From positions 1 through 22,915 of the forward strand of contig JAKAHO010000006.1 of assembly GCA_021814835.1 (NCBI GenBank): 22,915 nucleotides of DNA, read 5' to 3'. The notes below the pieces were generated by a model. The model had not been told where the DNA came from. It worked only from the letters and a program-made list of their open reading frames with translations, and made no database searches. Origin of the DNA: a bacterium (GTDB lineage Bacteria > Patescibacteriota > Minisyncoccia > UBA6257 > GWB1-50-10). This document shows positions 15,154-20,998 of this stretch, one piece after another (within the stretch, counting starts at the first letter, position 1; every line of letters begins with the position of its first letter). A program made the position numbers and the translations under genes.

Positions 15154-15182
15154 TTGACAAAGGGATAGGTAAAAACTACATT
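15154..15182 (+). promoter_or_regulatory. Sigma-70-like promoter of the radical SAM / precursor operon
   Basis: TTGACA (15154-15159), 17-bp spacer, TACATT (15177-15182). AGC at 15189 is 7 nt after the -10, as in the two other peptide genes. Confidence 0.65.
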
Positions 15183-15193
15183 AAAAGCAGCGA

Positions 15194-15211
15194 GGAAATT
15201 AAATAATTTCC
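15194..15211 (+). other. 5'-proximal mRNA hairpin
   Basis: A perfect inverted repeat, GGAAATTA-AA-TAATTTCC, starting 5 nt from the predicted mRNA 5' end. The Shine-Dalgarno (GAGG at 15239-15242) lies downstream, before the ATG at 15248. Confidence 0.5.
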
Positions 15212-15247
15212 CAGCGCGCACTTTTACAAACAACCAGTGAGGAAAAT

Positions 15248-16346
15248 ATGACATCCTGTCATTCAGTTTCGGTACCCATCATCAAGCCCGTTAACGGACT
15301 TTGCAACTTGGCGTGTTCGTATTGCTACACCTCGGGCCTCAAGAGGCGCGTCGATGGAAATCGTATGCGGTCGGATGTATTGAAGACCGTTGTTGATTTC
15401 TTTTGTTGCGGCCAAGACGACATCGAATTCATTTGGCACGGCGGCGAACCGCTGCTTGCCGGATTGGATTTCTATCGCGAGGCCGTATCGCTTCAGCGGA
15501 CATGGGAGAGGCAGGGGAGGAAGATAGCAAATTTTGTTCAGACAAACGCCACTCTCGTGACTCCCGAATGGGCAAGCTTCTTCGCGGAACACGATTTTCA
15601 CGTAGGCGTGAGTCTTGACGGACCAAGGGAATTCCATGACTCCACCCGCCGTTATTCGTCGGGTAGCGGTTCATACGTGGACGTCATGAAGGGGATTGAG
15701 CTGTTGCGAACCGCAGGAGTATTCAACGGAATCATCTGCGGCGTCAGCACAGCCAATCACAAGTTCCCCAAAGAAATATTCAACTTCTTTGTTTCGGAAA
15801 ACATAAAGAAGTTGAAATTTGCCAGAGTGAAAAGCATTGGTCATTGTGCCGACGTGTCCTCGCTGGCAATTCAGCCGGCGCAATACGTTGATTTCATGGC
15901 GACCATCTTCGATCTTTGGCTGGAACTCGACGACGCCGAAGTTGAAATCCGGGACATCCAAAGCGTGGTGAACCTGATTCTCGGCGGAAAACAGCGCGAA
16001 TGTATCTACATGGGACAGTGCGACCAATTCGTCACCGTCTACTCAGACGGTTCGATTTATGGTTGCGACTCCTTCCCTAAGTCAGACATTCTGCACTTCG
16101 GGAACGTGTCGGGCGAACCGTCCCGCGTAAGATCCAATCCGCGACTGCGCATCTTCCAGGAATCGCTCGACAAAAGGAAAGAAAATTGTCGGGCGTGTGA
16201 GTGGCACTTCATTTGCAGAGGGGGGGTGCGCAAAAGACTGCTATGCGCGACTCGATTCTATCGAGCCGATGAGCGATGTTTGCGCAAGCCAGAAGCGATA
16301 CTTCGCGCATGTTTCAACCAAGTTGAAATCATGCGGTTTGATATAG
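15248..16346 (+). CDS. Radical SAM/SPASM peptide-modifying enzyme, frame broken at a G7 run
   Basis: The enzyme has C19-x3-C23-x2-C26 for the SAM-binding 4Fe-4S cluster, GGEP at 65-68 and VSLDGP at 121-126, as in anSME, FxsB and GrrM-type peptide modifiers. SPASM ligands C252, C258 and C273 have anSME-like spacing (x5, x14), followed by C314-x2-C317-x5-C323. As written, the frame then reads CRGGV and runs on to a stop at 16445-16447 (399 aa) with a non-conserved tail. If one G of the seven at 16220-16226 is skipped, it reads CRGGC-AKDCYAR, with a Cys at 327, a last SPASM Cys at 345, a KRYFAHV motif and a stop at 16344-16346 (365 aa). This restores the whole SPASM set, so the window sequence carries a frameshift. 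A Shine-Dalgarno GAGG precedes ATG 15248. A peptide precursor gene follows in the same operon; no sulfatase is present. The cyclophane-forming activity is inferred from that peptide. Confidence 0.88.
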
Positions 16347-16425
16347 CAGTAATGCGCATTCCCAACAAAGGAGGTGAGAATAAAAAAACGAAAAGTCGTC
16401 CCACCCTCACGAAGAGGTATACGCC

Positions 16426-16575
16426 ATGTCGGATGCCAACGCGCTGAAGCCGGCGGACAAGTTCGTCCCGCAGGTGCTGCTCAGGGCCCAGAAGGTGGCC
16501 AGGGAGCAGAACACGGGAGCGGAGTGGCCGCAGGGGAAGGCCTGGGACAAGGGTCACTGGGCCAACCGGAAGTAA
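16426..16575 (+). CDS. Candidate RiPP precursor peptide, 49 aa, Trp-X-(Q/K/N) motifs
   Basis: A short gene 79 nt after the restored radical SAM stop. GAGG (16414-16417) lies 8 nt before the ATG, and a second, very strong SD-like sequence AAAGGAGGTGAG is at 16367-16378. The N-terminal 30 residues (MSDANALKPADKF, then a VLLRAQKVAREQ amphipathic helix) look like a leader peptide. The C-terminal core has three Trp, at 34, 40 and 45, each starting an aromatic-X-polar triplet: WPQ, WDK, WAN. Such triplets are the substrates of three-residue cyclophane-forming radical SAM enzymes (triceptides). There is no Cys. 46 of 49 codons end in G or C. A terminator ends the operon. The gene is the only obvious substrate for the adjacent enzyme; no dedicated protease or transporter is in the operon, though a convergent HExxH protein lies next to it. 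Confidence 0.8.
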   Translation: MSDANALKPADKFVPQVLLRAQKVAREQNTGAEWPQGKAWDKGHWANRK

Positions 16576-16582
16576 CTTCCGG
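16566..16582 (+). other. Hairpin with the precursor stop codon in its loop
   Basis: CCGGAAG-TAA-CTTCCGG: a perfect 7-bp inverted repeat with the TAA stop of the precursor gene as the loop. It is followed 8 nt later by the terminator hairpin. Confidence 0.5.
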
Positions 16583-16590
16583 CGATGCAC

Positions 16591-16620
16591 CCCCTCAGAC
16601 CAAAAGTCTGAGGGGTTTTT
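16591..16620 (+). terminator. Intrinsic terminator of the radical SAM / precursor operon
   Basis: Ten-bp stem CCCCTCAGAC / GTCTGAGGGG, loop CAAAA, then five T. The T-run overlaps the stop codon of the convergent gene at 16619. Confidence 0.93.
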
Positions 16621-17494
16621 ATTTGGAATTTTGTTTTATGATGTCCACTATGCAATTGAGATACCTCTTATCAATTTGTTGCGAGTTGTGTATATATTGC
16701 TCTGCCACCTCCTTAATTTTGAATGCAACGCACCTTCGCCAATCCAACAAGTCTTTTGGTTTTCGGGAAAAACGTTTTATCGCAATATTAAAATATTGTT
16801 CGCTGAGAAAGCCTTCGGGAACAAAAGAACTCAAGAGTAATTCCTCAAGAAACATTCTAGGGGGCATATCTTCTTTCAGTGAAGCCTTAAAGAGCGCCGA
16901 GTTTTGAGCGGCAACCATTTCGAGGGTGCGTGCTAATGTTCTATTTCGTTTTAATGCCAGATGAAAACACTCATGAGTAAGAACGCTTAGAGGGAAGAGC
17001 CCCCCAGGCTTTTTAAGGGTAAAAGGAATTTCAATAACGATAAAGATGTCATTGGAAGTCCAAGAATACCACGCATTTATTTCTTTATACTTGGTAGTCG
17101 AGTCGGAAATAAGATAGATAGGAATGTGAGCAGTAGAAAAATAGCTGATACCGCATAATTTTTCAATTTCCCGAATCGCCCTTTGAAGCAATATTCTGTT
17201 ATTTTGAAAATAGTGCTTCCATACAAGCAAGTGCCTAGATGTTTCGAGCCAGTGTTGTGAGGACTCATTTTTTAGAGAGGCAATAGATTTTCTTAAATGC
17301 TTTATCTCCGACTCTCCAACTGATTCCGCGATTCGTTTCCAAATGTCTCTTTCAGATTTTCCGTAGAAAGTGATGTCAATATTTTCGCGCGAAAAAAATG
17401 ACTGTAAGTCCCGCTCGTCCAAACTGGGATAGCCACCCCTCTGAGCAGAAAATAACAAATTGGCAAGACGAGAAATAATAATTGGTGAGCCCAT
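16619..17494 (-). CDS. Predicted HExxH zinc metallopeptidase-like protein
   Basis: 291 aa, soluble. H174-E175-C-F-H178 (VLTHECFHLALKRN) is a gluzincin-type HExxH motif, and a Glu pair (217-218, FLEELLLSS) about 40 residues later could supply the third zinc ligand. The preceding DIFIVIEIPFT strand and the helix before the motif fit a zincin fold. Family not recognised. On the minus strand TGC-TACAGT lies 6 nt before the ATG at 17494, so the transcript is leaderless. It is convergent with the precursor gene, and its stop overlaps that operon's terminator. It could process the modified peptide or be unrelated; position is the only argument. AT-rich codon use. Confidence 0.7.
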   Translation of the reverse strand: MGSPIIISRLANLLFSAQRGGYPSLDERDLQSFFSRENIDITFYGKSERDIWKRIAESVGESEIKHLRKSIASLKNESSQHWLETSRHLLVWKHYFQNNRILLQRAIREIEKLCGISYFSTAHIPIYLISDSTTKYKEINAWYSWTSNDIFIVIEIPFTLKKPGGLFPLSVLTHECFHLALKRNRTLARTLEMVAAQNSALFKASLKEDMPPRMFLEELLLSSFVPEGFLSEQYFNIAIKRFSRKPKDLLDWRRCVAFKIKEVAEQYIHNSQQIDKRYLNCIVDIIKQNSK

Positions 17495-17532
17495 ATGGCT
17501 ACTGTAGCAAAATAAATTGGAATCATACAGGG

Positions 17533-18309
17533 TTAGGCCCTCGCGACCACAAGTCCCGCAGACTTCCTCATGCCTTTTGCACGGAGCGCGCGCATCGCCT
17601 CGGTAATCGTGCCTCCCGAGGTGCAGACGTCATCAAGAATGAAGAGCTGACCCTCAATTTCGTTGGAGTTATAGGCAGTAAACGCATCTTTCACATTCTC
17701 TCGGCGTTTATCGTGGGTAGGTACGGCGGTTTGCGAGGCAGTAGCGCGCGTGCGGGTGAGTGCGGTGGTGTGAAGAGCGATGCGTGTATCGAGCTTCGCA
17801 AGTTCCACCGCAAGAAGTTCGGACTGATTGAAACCGCGCGAACGCATACGTTTCGGATGGAGAGGGATGGGCACTATCGCAAGTGCAGGGTGTGTGCCGG
17901 CAGGCAGGTATTGCGCGATATATCGGTTAAGGATTTCGGCGAGGGGAGGCGCCGCGTCGCGGATGGAGTTGTATTTGAGGGCGTGGATAAGCGCTTGCGC
18001 CTCCTTATTTTTAAAATCAGTAGCTGCCGCGATAGCGGGCGTGCCCTTGTGGCAGGTGTTCACGAGTGCAGGAAGCCTTCGCGCACATTCGGCGCACGAG
18101 AAGCCCGAGCGGATAGGAATACGCGCGAAACATTCTTCGCAAATGGTCGAAAAACGCGCGGAATGCGGAAGTTTTTTACCGCACGGAATGCATTGCGGAG
18201 GAAAAAGTGCGTCGAGAATAAATCCTGTTAGAGTTTTATATCCCTTCGGGATATCTCCCGAAGGGAGACAAGTAATTTTTTTGAAAATATTAGAAAGGTG
18301 AAATGACAT
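17533..18309 (-). CDS. comF: ComF family phosphoribosyltransferase-like protein
   Basis: 258 aa. It has an N-terminal zinc-ribbon (FPPQCIPCGKKLP, then ICEECF and CAEC), the ALKYNSIRDAAPPLAEIL block, PIPLHPKRMRSRGFNQSELLA, and the PRPP-binding loop LFILDDVCTSGGTITEA near the C-terminus. ComF proteins are needed for DNA uptake in competent bacteria, and the type IV pilus operon alongside fits that. The family usually begins near FILDALFPPQC, so the first 30 residues look like an extension; they include a perfect 26-bp inverted repeat and a copy of a 16-bp intergenic motif. No other ATG, GTG or TTG is available in frame, so 18309 is kept. The gene starts divergently from pilM, 131 nt away. Confidence 0.9.
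   Translation of the reverse strand: MSFHLSNIFKKITCLPSGDIPKGYKTLTGFILDALFPPQCIPCGKKLPHSARFSTICEECFARIPIRSGFSCAECARRLPALVNTCHKGTPAIAAATDFKNKEAQALIHALKYNSIRDAAPPLAEILNRYIAQYLPAGTHPALAIVPIPLHPKRMRSRGFNQSELLAVELAKLDTRIALHTTALTRTRATASQTAVPTHDKRRENVKDAFTAYNSNEIEGQLFILDDVCTSGGTITEAMRALRAKGMRKSAGLVVARA
18222..18237 (-). repeat. 16-bp motif, variant copy in comF
   Basis: Minus strand AAAACTCTAACAGGAT, one base different from the exact copies at 4771-4786 and 18335-18350 (plus strand). Confidence 0.5.
18241..18266. repeat. Perfect inverted repeat inside the 5' part of comF
   Basis: Eleven-bp arms TCCCTTCGGGA / TCCCGAAGGGA separated by TATC. It encodes part of the atypical N-terminal extension of ComF and can fold in either strand's RNA. 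Confidence 0.6.
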
Positions 18310-18334
18310 AGATATTTACGGAAATAAATTTAGA

Positions 18335-18350
18335 AAAACTCTAACGGGAT
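18335..18350 (+). repeat. 16-bp motif between comF and pilM
   Basis: AAAACTCTAACGGGAT, identical to 4771-4786. Both exact copies lie in divergent intergenic regions, upstream of a minus-strand gene. Confidence 0.5.
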
Positions 18351-18424
18351 AAATTGAAGCGCGGGATGTGTCACTCTCATAATTCTACTGAATGCGCGCA
18401 TGGCGGGTAAGCGCGCGAGCAGTG

Positions 18425-18433
18425 TGATAAAAT
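18425..18433 (+). promoter_or_regulatory. Extended -10 promoter of the pilus operon
   Basis: TGA-TAAAAT, then 7 nt, then ATG at 18441. An earlier in-frame ATG at 18432 overlaps the -10 itself. Confidence 0.55.
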
Positions 18434-18440
18434 GAGAGCA

Positions 18441-19541
18441 ATGATAGACCTCGGGATACAAGGTTTTTTTGATGATATCGCAGGCTACTTTTCCACTCCC
18501 AGCGTACTTGGCATTGATATCGGCACGGTCTCGATGAAGCTCGTTGAGCTCTCGCGCAAGGCGGACATAATAACGCTCGAGAATTACGGAATTCTGGAAA
18601 CCCGCGAATATTTAAACCGCGGGAATGCCTCGATTCAGACGAGCTCGCTCAAAATTTCTCAGCGCGAAGCGATTCCCATACTCAAAAAACTCATTGATGA
18701 AGTGAAGCCGAAGACACGCCAGGTGATTGCGTCTATCCCATCGTTTTCCACGTTTTTTGTAACCATCGAGATGCCCGCAATGGCGCCCGCAGAAGTGGGA
18801 AAGGCGATTCAGTTTCAGGCGCGGCAATATATTCCGATTCCGATTTCGGAAGTGAGCATCGAATGGACAAAAATGAGTGAGTTCCAGAATGAGCGCGGCC
18901 AGCCTACGCACCGTTATTTTCTTACGGCGACTCCCAACGCGCTCGTGAAAACGTATACGGAGATATTTAAGGGCGCGGGGTTGCGCCTCATCTCGCTTGA
19001 AGTCGAGACCGCCGCGCTCGTGCGCTCGCTGATGGGCAATAACAATCCCATTACCATGATTATGGATATTGGGGGACAGTCCACTGAGTTCATTGTGGTG
19101 GAGCAGGGGACGATTAAACGGGTTACCCAGTCCGATTACGCGGGCTCTACGCTCACGCAGGCGCTCTCACATACGCTCGATATCTCATCTAAACGCGCGG
19201 AAGAGTTGAAGCGCCGCAAGGGATTGCTTGGATCGGGCGGAGAATACGAGTTATCAACATCATTATTGTCTTTCTTAGATGTTATAATTCAAGAGTGTGA
19301 GAGGGCGAAGCGTGAATATGAACGCGTGTCCGGGAAGACGGTGGAAGAGCTTATGATTGTGGGAGGCGGCAGCAATCTGAAGGGGCTCGAGAAGTATGTG
19401 AAGGAACAGATGCAAATACGCATTCATGCGCCCGATGCGCTGTGGCGGTTCAAGCGGCCGATAGGGTTGGAGCCGATTTTGCCTGAGTTGAATCGTGAGC
19501 TCGCGACCGCAACGGGTCTCGCATTGAGAAAATTTTTATGA
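18441..19541 (+). CDS. pilM: Type IV pilus inner-membrane assembly protein PilM
   Basis: 366 aa, actin-like ATPase fold. The phosphate-1 loop reads VLGIDIGTVSMKLVEL near residue 22, the second nucleotide loop is TMIMDIGGQSTEFIVV, and the adenosine loop is ELMIVGGGSNLKGLEKYV. PilM sits on the cytoplasmic side and binds the N-terminus of PilN. Length and motif order are normal. ATG 18441 is preferred over 18432 because the latter lies in the -10. It heads a six-gene operon; its stop overlaps the next ATG by 4 nt. Confidence 0.92.
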   Translation: MIDLGIQGFFDDIAGYFSTPSVLGIDIGTVSMKLVELSRKADIITLENYGILETREYLNRGNASIQTSSLKISQREAIPILKKLIDEVKPKTRQVIASIPSFSTFFVTIEMPAMAPAEVGKAIQFQARQYIPIPISEVSIEWTKMSEFQNERGQPTHRYFLTATPNALVKTYTEIFKGAGLRLISLEVETAALVRSLMGNNNPITMIMDIGGQSTEFIVVEQGTIKRVTQSDYAGSTLTQALSHTLDISSKRAEELKRRKGLLGSGGEYELSTSLLSFLDVIIQECERAKREYERVSGKTVEELMIVGGGSNLKGLEKYVKEQMQIRIHAPDALWRFKRPIGLEPILPELNRELATATGLALRKFL

Positions 19542-20110
19542 ACGGACAAATGGACCAACAAGGCGGGCAGATGGCGGGAGGGCAGTTTGCGCCTCCGGAA
19601 TCGCTTTCTGCAGGTTTGCCGTGGAGGCTGATGATTTTTGCCATTGTTCTTTTTGCATTCTCGGTATTCGTCTATTTCGGCATTCACTACGGCTATACCG
19701 CGTTCCTTGACCAGCAGTCGGCGGACGTGGCGGCAAAAATTGAGGCGCTTGCAAAAAAGGTGAGTCAGACAGACGAAGAAAATTTCGTAGGATTTTATTC
19801 ACAAATTGTAAATTTGAAGACGGTACTCGATAAACACGCCTTCCCCTCGAATGCATTTAAGCTCCTCGAGTCGAAAGTCACCGCCGACGTCTATTTTACG
19901 AGCGGCGCATTTTCAAGCAATGATAACTCGATAGATTTGCATGGTTCCGCAAAGACATTCGACGCGCTCGCATCGCAGATTGCTATTTTTGAAAAAGCTA
20001 CGGAGGTCACAAAGGTGGCGTTTAATGACGTAAATATCGCCGACACCGGAGTAACGTTCGATATTAAACTTAATTTGAGCCCCGACTTCCTCGCGGCGCA
20101 AAGCATGTAA
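19538..20110 (+). CDS. PilN-like inner-membrane pilus assembly protein
   Basis: 190 aa: a Gly/Gln/Met-rich cytoplasmic N-terminus (about 1-28), one membrane segment (about 30-52, LMIFAIVLFAFSVFVYFGIHYGY), a coiled-coil stretch (AAKIEALAKKVSQ), then an alpha/beta domain. Sequence match to PilN is weak, and the assignment rests on topology and position after pilM (ATGA overlap). It would link PilM in the cytoplasm to PilO outside the membrane. Confidence 0.75.
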   Translation: MNGQMDQQGGQMAGGQFAPPESLSAGLPWRLMIFAIVLFAFSVFVYFGIHYGYTAFLDQQSADVAAKIEALAKKVSQTDEENFVGFYSQIVNLKTVLDKHAFPSNAFKLLESKVTADVYFTSGAFSSNDNSIDLHGSAKTFDALASQIAIFEKATEVTKVAFNDVNIADTGVTFDIKLNLSPDFLAAQSM

Positions 20111-20115
20111 CGCAT

Positions 20116-20673
20116 ATGCGCATATCAACGAAAAGAATTTTAAGCATCATCTTCTCCGGCGTCTTTTTCATCGGCGCAATATATATGTTCACGGGACCCG
20201 TGCAGGACGAGATGAAAACGATTAACGATCAGCGCGCAAAACTTGCGACGCAGCAGTCGTTATATGCAAGCCAATCGCAGGCAATAGCGCAAGTGCAGAA
20301 ACTTATCAGCTCATTTCAGGGAACCAGCAACATTCAATCGTCTATTTCTTTTGCGATACCGAACGGCGAGCAGGCAGTAAGCGCATTGCGCCAAGTGGAG
20401 GCGATTGGAAGCGCGGCAAACATTACCTTCAGTTCGGTGAAGTTCAAGTCAACCGCGCCGCGCGTAACCGCTCAGCAATTTTTGAAAAAACTCGGCGTGC
20501 TTGAAGTCACAATTGCGGCGAGCGGGGACTATGCGAATCTGAAAGATTTTATGAGGAAACTTGAAACCACGGTGCGCATCGCGAACGTAAAGGAGTATTC
20601 ATTCCATCCCGGACTTTTGCGCAACGCAAAAGACTCAGTCGAGATAACCGTCGAGATGTATTATCAAATGTAA
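20116..20673 (+). CDS. PilO-like inner-membrane pilus assembly protein
   Basis: 185 aa: a short basic start (MRISTKR), one membrane helix (about 8-27), a coiled coil rich in Gln/Lys/Ala (30-70), then a ferredoxin-like alpha/beta domain (VLEVTIAASGDYANLKDFMRKLETTVRIANVKEYSF) typical of PilO. No Shine-Dalgarno, 5-nt gap from the previous gene. Confidence 0.8.
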   Translation: MRISTKRILSIIFSGVFFIGAIYMFTGPVQDEMKTINDQRAKLATQQSLYASQSQAIAQVQKLISSFQGTSNIQSSISFAIPNGEQAVSALRQVEAIGSAANITFSSVKFKSTAPRVTAQQFLKKLGVLEVTIAASGDYANLKDFMRKLETTVRIANVKEYSFHPGLLRNAKDSVEITVEMYYQM

Positions 20674-20680
20674 TCACGCT

Positions 20681-20977
20681 ATGGCAATCGTTATTGAACA
20701 AGAGAAAAAGCCGACAAACTGGGTAGCGATTATTTCAACCGTGGTCTTTGTTGCGCTTATTTTCTTCGGCTCGTATTACCTTTTCTTTGCGCAGCCTCAG
20801 TTGCTTGCGGACCTCGGCACGCCGCCCCGCTTGCAGGAATTGGGCCAGCTCACGAAGCTTCAGCAGTTTAACCCCGCAACCGTGGTGAACTCGCCGAATT
20901 TTATGCAGCTTAAGGATTACAGCGCGCCGCTCGTGTTGCCGCCGACGGGGAGAGATGATCCATTCAAGCCTTTTTAA
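20681..20977 (+). CDS. Small membrane protein, possible PilP counterpart
   Basis: 98 aa: one membrane helix (about 13-37, NWVAIISTVVFVALIFFGSYYLFFA), then an extended Pro/Gln-rich tail ending GRDDPFKPF. PilP proteins of Gram-negative bacteria carry a similar RDPF-containing stretch, so this may be a reduced equivalent in a cell without an outer-membrane secretin; this is an inference from position and motif. Gap of 7 nt from the PilO-like gene. Confidence 0.7.
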   Translation: MAIVIEQEKKPTNWVAIISTVVFVALIFFGSYYLFFAQPQLLADLGTPPRLQELGQLTKLQQFNPATVVNSPNFMQLKDYSAPLVLPPTGRDDPFKPF

Positions 20978-20998
20978 GCGTGGCGCGCGCATAGTAAT

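Noticed and set aside
16382..16390. Programmed -1 frameshift at AAAAAAAC fusing the enzyme to the precursor
   Set aside because: A -1 shift here would join the frames, but once the G7 frameshift is corrected the enzyme stops at 16346, before this site.
16347..16447. C-terminal tail of the radical SAM protein in the uncorrected frame
   Set aside because: It is unlike the family, contains the intergenic SD site, and arises only because of the G7 frameshift.
16374..16907. 177-codon plus-strand open frame after the radical SAM gene
   Set aside because: It starts at a GTG inside the SD-like site, reads the precursor gene out of frame, and runs through a terminator into the antisense of the HExxH gene.
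17482..18231. 249-codon plus-strand open frame
   Set aside because: It is the antisense of comF, which has full family motifs.
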